In this document: positions 25,742-32,357 of the stretch, piece by piece | How positions within the stretch are numbered: position 1 is the first letter of the stretch | Layout of the letters: every line of letters starts with the position of its first letter | NCBI GenBank assembly: GCA_964650845.1 | Contig: CAZYXR010000037.1 | Span: 1-32,357, forward strand | DNA: 32,357 nucleotides | Direction of reading: 5' to 3' | From: UBA7692 sp964650845 | Lineage (GTDB): Bacteria; Bacteroidota; Bacteroidia; Chitinophagales; LD1 | Notes under the pieces: generated by a model | The model's database searches: none | What the model was told of the DNA's origin: nothing | Seen by the model: only the letters and a program-made list of their open reading frames with translations | Made by a program: the position numbers and the translations under genes

Positions 25742-25829
25742 CAAAAGTGTTGTGCGTGCTAATAGCATTTTCACCCATTTGACGAAGCACAAGCAATCAC
25801 CCACGAAAGCACGGTTTGGATTGACGAAT
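25742..25829 (-). promoter_or_regulatory. LytTR-like promoter between the LamG gene and the TPR-LytS kinase
   Basis: Plus-strand boxes TTGACGAAG, CCCACGAAAG and TTGACGAAT have their core A at 25782, 25803 and 25824, two exact 21-bp steps. On the minus strand CACTTTTG (25742-25749, nAnnTTTG) lies 33 bp from the first core and 22 bp before the LamG gene's ATG. This matches the two other LamG promoters position for position. The same boxes lie upstream of the divergent kinase. Confidence 0.68.
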
Positions 25830-25853
25830 GATTTTTTTGAAAAAGAATTTTTG
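25821..25853 (+). promoter_or_regulatory. Candidate promoter of the TPR-LytS/LytTR operon
   Basis: TTG (25821-25823) is followed after 22 bp by AATTTTTG (25846-25853), which fits nAnnTTTG. The box lies 23 bp before the kinase ATG, the same distance seen in the LamG promoters. The TTG overlaps the third LytTR-like box, so binding there could repress or control the kinase operon. Confidence 0.4.
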
Positions 25854-25876
25854 CTAATCAATTAGATTGCGAGCCA

Positions 25877-27733
25877 ATGGCAAAATTGCAAACCGAATCA
25901 CCTTACCCTATAGTTACACAGCAGATAAAACAACTCGTTGCGGAAAAACAATTTACTGAAGCAGTTTGGCAACTCACTTTCCTCGCGCACCAAAATCTTC
26001 ATCTACTACAACAATGTATTGAGGATATAAAGAACGATAGCACCATTACGAATCGCGAATTTCTATTGCAGATTGCATTGCTCGAAATCGAACAAATGCT
26101 GAATGAGCAAAAAATTGAAGAAGCCGAAGTTGTTATAGAAAATACCATTGCGCAATGCAACGCTATAAATTCTACACAAACACTCGTTATTGCTCAATTG
26201 CAAAAAGTTGTGCTATGTGCTTTTTTACAAAAAAAAGATGAAGCCTACATCCTTTTTGAACAGTGCGAAGCACTTGCACAAAGCATTAATAACGTAGAAA
26301 CAGATATACAACTTGCAGTGTACGGCTATCACTTTTATTCTGAAAGCAATACCAATAAAGCTGGAGAGTATATTTACCGAGCACTCGATTTAGCTATCCG
26401 GCACAAGCATGTTTACTGGCAAGCATACAGCCTGATGCACCTTGGCACACTCAACACCATTCTTAGCAACCACAATGCAGCATTAAATTTTTTCACCGAA
26501 TCGTTTGTGTTGCTTCAACAATTGCAATTGAATATTTCAATGGCCGATAACCTGATGTGCCAGTTCAATATTTTCTATCGGTTAAAAGAATTCGACAAGG
26601 CAATTGCATGTTTGAACCAAGCTATAACACTTTCTGAAAACTGTGGTTGGGAACATAAAATTGCCATTTGCTATGGCAACCTTTCTACGGTGTATCTTCA
26701 GCTATCAAAGTTTGAAGAAGCAAAGCAAGCAGCCGAAAAAGATATTGAGATTAGCCATAAATTAAACAACAAATTCAATGTTGGCACTGCTACTTATCGG
26801 CTTGGCCGAATTGAAACCGCACTCGGCAACACTAACAGTGCAATACAACTGTTTAATGAATCAATTGAACTACGCAAAAACCGCATAAGCAACAACCAGT
26901 TGGTGCAAGTGTATTACTACATGCTCGAACTATATGCCAAATCGGGCGATTACAAAAAAGCCTTTGAGGTACAATCAGATTTCATTCGCTTGAAATTAGA
27001 AATACTGAATACCGAAAAGACAAAAGAAAATGAAGCACTGCGCATAAAATACGAAACCGAAAAACGCGAAGCCGAATTGCGCGAAGCGCGATTGCAACAC
27101 ACCGAAAGTGAACTGAAAGCATTGAAAGCACAGATGAATCCGCATTTCATTTTCAATGCTCTCAATTCCATTCAAGAAATATTTTTTTTGGGCGACAAAC
27201 GCCTTGCCAACAAACATCTTGCGCGATTCAGTCAATTGATGCGAAACATTTTAAGCGCAAGCGGCAAAAAAACAATCACGCTTAAAGAAGAAATAGTAAT
27301 GCTTGATGAATATCTCGCCTTAGAAGCCTTACGTTTCGGCACTTCTTTTCAATATAATATTGAAACAAACGAAAATGTAGATGAACATACATTAGAAGTT
27401 CCACCAATGATAATTCAACCATTTGTAGAAAATGCCGTAAAACATGGTTTAATGCACAAAGAAGGCTGCAAAACAATTGAGCTTAACTTCACTTTTAATG
27501 AAGCAAAAAACATACTCGAAGTAATGGTTGCAGATAATGGTATTGGGCGAAAAGCAAGTGCAATTATCAATCAACGCAGAAGTAATCACAATTCATTTTC
27601 AACCTCCGCAACACAAAAACGCTTTGACATTTTAAACCAGCTAACAACCCAAAAATTCTCGTTCAAATACTTAGATGAAGATGCTTTGGAAACAGGAACT
27701 AAAGTCCATATAACCTTACCCACAGATAACTAA
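25877..27733 (+). CDS. Soluble TPR-LytS-type sensor histidine kinase
   Basis: A 618-residue kinase with no signal peptide and no membrane helix, so it is predicted cytoplasmic. Residues about 1-370 are TPR-like helical pairs (for example FDKAIACLNQAITLSEN, AICYGNLSTVYLQLSKFEEA and GNTNSAIQLFNESIEL). A charged coiled coil lies at about 375-415. The LytS-type His_kinase motif AQMNPHFIFNALN has phospho-acceptor His423. The ATPase shows IQPFVENAVKHG (N519) and ADNGIGRKAS (DNGIG 553-557), all catalytic boxes intact. Its stop overlaps the LytTR regulator start (TAATG), indicating translational coupling. The first LytS kinase in the window has a periplasmic propeller and TM helix; this one lacks both, so its signal is probably internal or relayed by a partner protein. 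Confidence 0.94.
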   Translation: MAKLQTESPYPIVTQQIKQLVAEKQFTEAVWQLTFLAHQNLHLLQQCIEDIKNDSTITNREFLLQIALLEIEQMLNEQKIEEAEVVIENTIAQCNAINSTQTLVIAQLQKVVLCAFLQKKDEAYILFEQCEALAQSINNVETDIQLAVYGYHFYSESNTNKAGEYIYRALDLAIRHKHVYWQAYSLMHLGTLNTILSNHNAALNFFTESFVLLQQLQLNISMADNLMCQFNIFYRLKEFDKAIACLNQAITLSENCGWEHKIAICYGNLSTVYLQLSKFEEAKQAAEKDIEISHKLNNKFNVGTATYRLGRIETALGNTNSAIQLFNESIELRKNRISNNQLVQVYYYMLELYAKSGDYKKAFEVQSDFIRLKLEILNTEKTKENEALRIKYETEKREAELREARLQHTESELKALKAQMNPHFIFNALNSIQEIFFLGDKRLANKHLARFSQLMRNILSASGKKTITLKEEIVMLDEYLALEALRFGTSFQYNIETNENVDEHTLEVPPMIIQPFVENAVKHGLMHKEGCKTIELNFTFNEAKNILEVMVADNGIGRKASAIINQRRSNHNSFSTSATQKRFDILNQLTTQKFSFKYLDEDALETGTKVHITLPTDN

Positions 27734-28488
27734 TGATACAAGAAAAAATAACCGCAATAATTGTAGATGACGAAGAAAAAGCGCGTAACATTCTTCAACT
27801 TTTGCTTGATGAATATTGCCCGCAAGTAAGCGTTTTATCGCATTGCAAAAATGTGCCCGAAGCAGTTTTGGCAATTCAAAAACAGCAGCCTCAAGTTGTG
27901 TTTTTAGATGTAGATATGCCCGGCTATTCGGGCTTTCAGCTACTCGATTTTTTTGAAACAGTAAACTTTGAAATCATCTTCACAACTGCTTTCAGCGAGT
28001 ACGCTTTGCAAGCATTTCGTGTAAGCGCCATCGACTTTTTATTAAAACCAATTGATATTGACCAATTGATTGATGCAGTAAAAAAAACAGCGCGCACCAT
28101 GCAGCCGGAAGTTTACAACAAGCAGTTAAATTTAATTCGCAACAGCGAACACAACAAAACATTAGAAACCATTGCCATTTCTACATCGGGCAGCATTGAG
28201 TTTGTTCAGCTAAAAGATGTAATTGCACTGCTGGCAGATAGAGCTTACACCAAAATTGTATTGACAAACGGGCAAGAAATAATTGCCAGCAAAAACATCA
28301 AAGAATTCGATGAAATGCTAACTACAAACTCCCATTTTTTCAGGGTGCACCGATCCTCTATCGTGAACCTAAAACAAGTTCTTCGATATAATAAAACTGA
28401 AGGCGGAAACATTGAAATGAAAAACGGACTTCAAGTGCCGCTGACAAAAGATGCAAAAGAAGATTTTATGAAGAAAATGATGCAGTAA
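27733..28488 (+). CDS. LytTR-family response regulator (partner of the TPR-LytS kinase)
   Basis: A 251-residue regulator whose ATG overlaps the kinase stop by one base. The receiver domain has IIVDDEEKAR, phospho-acceptor Asp59 in VFLDVDMPGYSG, a Thr in IIFTTAFSEYA and Lys in FLLKPIDID. The LytTR domain covers about residues 143-248 (VIALLADRAYTKIV, KNIKEFDEML, FFRVHRSSIVNL, GLQVPLTKDAK). It is the best local candidate to bind the 21-bp spaced boxes in front of the adjacent LamG genes, because its own operon shares one of those regions. That link is inferred from position and spacing. No terminator is visible in the 34 bp before the convergent lipoprotein gene. Confidence 0.95.
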   Translation: MIQEKITAIIVDDEEKARNILQLLLDEYCPQVSVLSHCKNVPEAVLAIQKQQPQVVFLDVDMPGYSGFQLLDFFETVNFEIIFTTAFSEYALQAFRVSAIDFLLKPIDIDQLIDAVKKTARTMQPEVYNKQLNLIRNSEHNKTLETIAISTSGSIEFVQLKDVIALLADRAYTKIVLTNGQEIIASKNIKEFDEMLTTNSHFFRVHRSSIVNLKQVLRYNKTEGGNIEMKNGLQVPLTKDAKEDFMKKMMQ

Positions 28489-28522
28489 CAAAGCATTCAA
28501 ATGCGCATCATCACAACACGAA

Positions 28523-29038
28523 CTACAATTGCTTAAAAGAAGCAATAATGCGGTTCATATCGTCATTATATTTCAACTTGCGCTCCTCTCCTCTTGTCCA
28601 TGCGCAAATTTGGTAATTGTAGCCTTTGGCTCCCTGCAATGAATAATGCGTGTAAAAAATTTTTTCTTCTCCCATATTGCCATAAAGCTCGGCTCGTACA
28701 CCCGAAAGATTATCTAACTCCACCACTACAGAATCTGAAACTACCGGGTTAGTAAGTACATTCTTCAGCACAGCAATATTGGCAGCAACATAAGTGCCAA
28801 AATCTTTTGGCAGGGTATCGGCTTTTTCCTTTATAACAATGGCATAAACGCTGCGAAAACGATTTCTATATTGAACCATCGCACCCTTTTTCAACTCCGA
28901 GGTTTCTTCCATCCACGATGGCACTTCCATAGTAAACTCGTTATCTACATTTATCTTTTCCCATTGTTCTTTGTACTTACAAGCCGAAAGCGTCAAAACA
29001 ATAACGACACAAACACTAAAGCAAATTTTGTTATTCAT
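28523..29038 (-). CDS. Small lipoprotein, PsbP/DcrB-like
   Basis: A 171-residue protein with a lipoprotein signal peptide: hydrophobic ICFSVCVVIVLTLSAC, lipobox LSAC with the acylated Cys at residue 20. The mature part has FTMEVPSWMEE near its start, a central helix and a C-terminal DMNRIIASFKQL. This order (beta strand with a P, long helix, final amphipathic helix ending in SF) resembles the PsbP/DcrB-like fold found in small envelope lipoproteins. No specific function is known to me. It is convergent with the LytTR gene and sits just after the terminator of the OmpA-like gene, so it is transcribed alone. Confidence 0.75.
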   Translation of the reverse strand: MNNKICFSVCVVIVLTLSACKYKEQWEKINVDNEFTMEVPSWMEETSELKKGAMVQYRNRFRSVYAIVIKEKADTLPKDFGTYVAANIAVLKNVLTNPVVSDSVVVELDNLSGVRAELYGNMGEEKIFYTHYSLQGAKGYNYQICAWTRGEERKLKYNDDMNRIIASFKQL

Positions 29039-29060
29039 ATTCTACTAAAACATGTTTCAT

Positions 29061-29088
29061 AAAAAAGGGCGGCTAAAGCCACCCTTTT
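29061..29088 (-). terminator. Rho-independent terminator of the OmpA/PorE-like gene
   Basis: A near-perfect 12-bp stem on the minus strand, AAAAGGGTGGCT with AGCCGCCCTTTT (one G-T wobble) around a 2-4 nt loop, followed by T residues. It lies 11 bp after the stop at 29099. Confidence 0.9.
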
Positions 29089-29098
29089 AAAATTTTAC

Positions 29099-31171
29099 TT
29101 ATTTCTTTTTACTTGGAGTAGTAAAACCAGGTCCTGTTTTCACCTCAGGTACCACTTCGCCACCATATTCAAATTCAGGTGCATCATCTGGTCTATCTAC
29201 TATGATTTTAAACTCAACACGTCTGTTTCTTGCGCGTCCTTCCGGATCGTCAGCTCCATCAGGTAATTCGTTGGCAACCGATGGTTGTTTTTTACCAAAG
29301 GTTTTAACCACGATACGCTCTTTAGCAAGTTTATTTTTAATCAAGTATTTTTTCACCTCTTCAGCTCTGCGTTGCGAAAGTTTATCGTTGTAAGCATCAG
29401 AACCTTTTGAGTCGGTGTGTCCTTGAACTTCAACCAACCAACCTGGGTTTTGAGCCAACAAAGAAAGAACAGAATCTATTTTCACACTGTAAAATGCAAT
29501 TACGTTGCTCTTGTCGAATTGAAAATAAACATTCTCGATTTTGATTTTCTTTTTCAAAACCGGATCGATGTAAAATACTTTGGTTATAGTATCACTATCC
29601 TCATCTTCGCTTACAGAGAAATTATCTATTGAAGGCCAGAAGTTATCTTTGGTACCGTTCATTTTGTACGAAGTACCGCGCTTTAAAGGCATGATGAATG
29701 GCGCATCAGTTGTAAGTGCATTAGTTTGCAATTCAAAGTTTTTGCCATCCACTTTATAAAGAGACGCATCAACTCCTGCAACAGGTGTTTGAGTAGGGTC
29801 ATCGCGTTTTACAAATATCCCTTTCAAGAAAATATCATTTTTAATTATCACACTAAAAATGTCATCGCAGCAAGTAGAGCCGCGTTGAGACGATGTACCT
29901 TCGCGGTTTGAAACCATAAAGCCTTTTGCGCCTTTATCATCTAAAGCAAAATACAAATCATCGGCACCAGAGTTTATTGGCACACCAAGATTGCTTACTG
30001 CACCAAAGTTGCCTGGAGTTCCAGAAACTTTGAAAACGTCTAAACCGCCCAAGCCAGGATGACCAGTTGATGCAAAATAAAGCGTGCTTGTAGCTTCGTT
30101 ATACGAAGGTGACAATTCATCACCAGCAGTATTCACTTCGTTGCCTAAGCGTTGAGGAGCTTCAAAAGAGCCATCATTATTCAATACAGAATAATAGATA
30201 TCGAAGTCGCCACCATTGCCACGGTTGCTAGAGAAATAAAGAATGGTTTTTCCATCTTTAGATTTCCCAAAAGCTGGTTGTGTAGTGCTGGTTTCTGGGC
30301 GGTTAAGGTTTTTCAATTCCTCTGCTTCGCTCCATCCGCTACCTTCTTTTTTAGAGCTATACAATTTGCACAGCATAACACTTAATTGAGATTGATCGCA
30401 TTTTGTAAAAACAAGTTGCGTTTCATCTTTGTTGTAAACGGCATTACCTACGTGGGTTTTGCTATCGTTTGGCGGAGAAGGCAAAGCAGTTGGTTCGCTC
30501 CACACACCACCTTTCTTTTCGGTTATAAACAAACTTGTAAAATAATCGTTCTTAGCCAAATCAATATTTACAGCAGTATCAGATTTTAAGGCTGAATACA
30601 CCAAACGATTGCCACTCAATGGTTTTGGCGCAAAATCCTGCAAAGGGTTGTTGATGGTTTCATTTTCATGAACCACTTTAATTTTTGTAGGCGCTGCAAT
30701 CAAAGCCAGTGCTGTATCACATCCTGCAATTTCAGCCTTTGCCGCGCTGCGCAATGCAGGATAGTCTTCGGCATCTTTCGATTTTGAAAACTCTTGAAAT
30801 TTGGTTTTCGCTTCTGCGTACTTGCCATTAGCTTTTAGCATTTGTGCATAATAGAAGTTGTCTTCAGGATACTTGCCGGCATCTTTATCCAATACCATTT
30901 TATAGTATTGCTCAGCCTTTTTGTAATCGCGCAAAAAGCGGTTTAAGTCTGCCAATTGATGTACACGAGCAAGCTTTTCCGGCTTAGCTTCCACAACATC
31001 TTCCAAATAATCGGCTGCGTTGTAATAACTTCCGGCTTTTAGTTGCGCCTTTGCAATACGGTATTTTTTACCCGTTTTTGCATTTGGATATTTTTGAACC
31101 TTTGGTCCTGAACCACCATCTTGTGCTACAACAAAAAGTGGCAATAAAAATGCGAGAATAAGTAATCTCAT
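29099..31171 (-). CDS. PorE-like OmpA-family protein (TPR, WD40-like propeller, peptidoglycan-binding domain)
   Basis: A 690-residue exported protein with signal peptide MRLLILAFLLPLFVVAQ. Order: TPR-like repeats at about residues 30-155 (YYNAADYLEDVVEAKPE, YKKAEQYYKMVLDKD, GKYAEAKTKFQEFSKS); a PD40/WD40-like propeller at about 175-430 (LVYSALKSD, KTILYFSSNRGNGGDFDIYY, TLYFASTGHPGLGGLDVF); a carboxypeptidase-regulatory-like beta domain (about 440-540); and an OmpA C-terminal domain (about 545-660) with VQGHTDSKGS, the Asp of NDKLSQRRAEEVKKYL and RARNRRVEF. This order and length match PorE (about 670 residues in Porphyromonas), a T9SS component that binds peptidoglycan. PorE itself is a lipoprotein, whereas no lipobox is seen here. 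It follows a PorP/SprF gene by 59 bp. Confidence 0.88.
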   Translation of the reverse strand: MRLLILAFLLPLFVVAQDGGSGPKVQKYPNAKTGKKYRIAKAQLKAGSYYNAADYLEDVVEAKPEKLARVHQLADLNRFLRDYKKAEQYYKMVLDKDAGKYPEDNFYYAQMLKANGKYAEAKTKFQEFSKSKDAEDYPALRSAAKAEIAGCDTALALIAAPTKIKVVHENETINNPLQDFAPKPLSGNRLVYSALKSDTAVNIDLAKNDYFTSLFITEKKGGVWSEPTALPSPPNDSKTHVGNAVYNKDETQLVFTKCDQSQLSVMLCKLYSSKKEGSGWSEAEELKNLNRPETSTTQPAFGKSKDGKTILYFSSNRGNGGDFDIYYSVLNNDGSFEAPQRLGNEVNTAGDELSPSYNEATSTLYFASTGHPGLGGLDVFKVSGTPGNFGAVSNLGVPINSGADDLYFALDDKGAKGFMVSNREGTSSQRGSTCCDDIFSVIIKNDIFLKGIFVKRDDPTQTPVAGVDASLYKVDGKNFELQTNALTTDAPFIMPLKRGTSYKMNGTKDNFWPSIDNFSVSEDEDSDTITKVFYIDPVLKKKIKIENVYFQFDKSNVIAFYSVKIDSVLSLLAQNPGWLVEVQGHTDSKGSDAYNDKLSQRRAEEVKKYLIKNKLAKERIVVKTFGKKQPSVANELPDGADDPEGRARNRRVEFKIIVDRPDDAPEFEYGGEVVPEVKTGPGFTTPSKKK

Positions 31172-31230
31172 GTCTAAGGCTTAGTTTTCTGAGTGTACAG
31201 TATAATTTTAATAAATAATAAACAGTAGAA

Positions 31231-32294
31231 TTAGAATCTTGGATTGAACAACCAGTTGTACTCTTTAGGTGTAACAGGTTTGAATATGTACGACAATGAA
31301 ATCTCAAATGCATTTGGCGCACGACCAGAAGCAGCAGCTTTCACATCTTTAGCAATAGGTCCTAAACCAATGTCGTAAGCAAAACCTACTTTAATTTTTT
31401 TGTATTCAAAACCTGCTTTGGGTATAATTGCCGAAGTAAGCGTGCTGTTCACCCCGGTGTTAAGGCGACTCCACAAACCTAAAAACAAAGTTGCTTTGTC
31501 TTCTGGCTTATTCACCACATGGATACCGGCAGTTAAACCAAAAGTTCCTTCGTGGGCTTTGGCCTGAGTTTGAAACAAGAAGCCTGGTAACAAAACTACC
31601 CTTTTAATATCTGCTTGTAAACCAGCATTTACTTGAAAGCGCAATGGCAATTTTGCATTTGTGCTGCTGCTCAAATATTGTTCTTTTGGTTGAGTCAAGT
31701 TCATTGCCGAAAAACCAGTATTCAAGCTCAAAGTTTTAAGCAAAATGAAGTTTGCATTTAAGCCAACGTTCATATTAAAACGAGTAAGTCTATCGCTTGT
31801 AAAAGTTTCGCCCGCAAGATTTTGATCGTAATCAAGATTTGGCAAAAACCCTGAACCAAACTGGAACTTTGAGTTATTAAGGTTTTTAAGAAACACTCCC
31901 GCTTGAATACCCAAGCCGATAGTAACTCTCTTTTTAGCAAAAGCTTGATGCCAATTTGGTTGGTACTGAATGTGCTTTCGTTTTGTTGGTCGTTGGTAAA
32001 GTGCAAGCCAACACCCAATTTACTTCCTTCGATTTTAGTACCTTCAAATTTGTCATCTAAAAGTGCAAAATCTACACCAACCGAAGGTGTTGAAAAGAAA
32101 GGTTTTACATTAGATACACCCAACCATTGGTTGCGGTAAATACCTGTAAATCTGAACAAGCCATCAAAATCTCCTGTTGCAGCAGGATTCAATGTTAAAG
32201 GGGCAGCATAATACTGCGAAAAGTGGATGTCTTGTGCAACACTTGTTAATGATGCTGTGGCTAAGGCCAATGCCGTGAGTATTCTACGCGTCAT
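31231..32294 (-). CDS. PorP/SprF family T9SS outer-membrane protein (frameshifted)
   Basis: Two overlapping reading frames encode one protein of about 354 residues. The first (ATG 32294) has signal peptide MTRRILTALALATASLTSVAQ and the family opening DIHFSQYYAAPLTLNPAATG ... YRNQW. It runs correctly to FSTNQIGIK. The second frame continues AFAKKRVTIGLGIQAGVFLK and ends ...YNWLFNPRF. The switch is near 31944, where one T in a CTTTGA-like run appears missing. PorP/SprF proteins are outer-membrane barrels that help PorK/N-type complexes and SprB-like cargo attach to the cell surface. The gene precedes the PorE-like gene in the typical pairing. A sequencing or assembly error is more likely than a true pseudogene, because both halves are well preserved. 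Confidence 0.86.
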
Positions 32295-32357
32295 TCTTTT
32301 AATTTATGTATTACTCTGTTTTTTTCGGGGTGCTATATTAGGGATATTTTCTAAATC

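Noticed and set aside
25779..25829. CRISPR-like or iteron-like array
   Set aside because: Only three degenerate about 10-bp cores at 21-bp spacing with no uniform repeat or spacer length; no cas, rep or origin features nearby. Promoter position and recurrence before sister genes favour operator sites.
31231..32294. Two independent overlapping genes in place of one PorP/SprF gene
   Set aside because: The first frame has only the N-terminal half of the family and the second only the C-terminal half; joining them by one base gives a full-length protein.

Overview
The window reads as a chromosomal piece of a Bacteroidota bacterium, probably a Chitinophagales- or Sphingobacteriales-like lineage. 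The reasons are C-terminal type IX secretion (T9SS) type A sorting domains on five large exported proteins, a PorP/SprF plus OmpA/PorE-type pair, LytS/LytTR signalling pairs with beta-propeller or TPR sensors, AT-rich DNA, no Shine-Dalgarno signals and -7 boxes resembling TAnnTTTG. Two runs of exactly 10 N (4736-4745 and 10111-10120) lie inside genes. They look like scaffold joins, so this is probably a draft or metagenome assembly. I see no tRNA, rRNA, CRISPR array or mobile element. No gene-free stretch exceeds about 220 bp.

Layout, left to right. (1) 1-1058, minus strand: a universal-stress-protein-like gene, a small membrane-anchored protein and the first 24 codons of a probable DUF1275 protein. 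(2) 1201-3280, minus: an OmpR-type response regulator and its HAMP histidine kinase. (3) 3483-7206: a propeller/Y_Y_Y/LytS kinase, interrupted by a gap, divergent from a LytTR regulator. (4) 7347-12744, minus: two T9SS cargo proteins in one operon, one with six Delta-60 repeats and one a large SBBP/PKD/DPNDK protein interrupted by a gap. (5) 12820-16729, minus: a second signalling operon with a seven-transmembrane kinase whose ATPase domain is degenerate, a LuxR-type regulator and an intact TPR/HisKA_3 kinase. (6) 16893-25719, minus: three LamG-containing T9SS surface proteins, each with its own terminator and promoter. (7) 25877-28488, plus: a soluble TPR-LytS kinase overlapping a LytTR regulator. 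(8) 28523-32294, minus: a lipoprotein, a PorE-like OmpA protein and a frameshifted PorP/SprF gene.

The main result is regulatory. Each of the three LamG surface genes has two or three direct repeats (consensus about YTKACGAAR) spaced exactly 21 bp apart. The proximal repeat lies exactly 33 bp upstream of an nAnnTTTG box, which lies 22-23 bp before the ATG. A related pair, 20 bp apart, sits between the first LytS kinase and its LytTR regulator. A spacing of about 21 bp is the hallmark of LytTR operators, so these genes look like a local LytTR regulon. Independently, a palindrome with arm TTAGTGATT sits upstream of the Delta-60/SBBP operon, and an imperfect copy sits upstream of the LuxR regulator. 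Both lie the same distance (29 bp) from a CAAA/TTTG element, which suggests a parallel LuxR regulon. The window can therefore be read as interleaved signalling modules, each placed next to the secreted surface proteins it may control.
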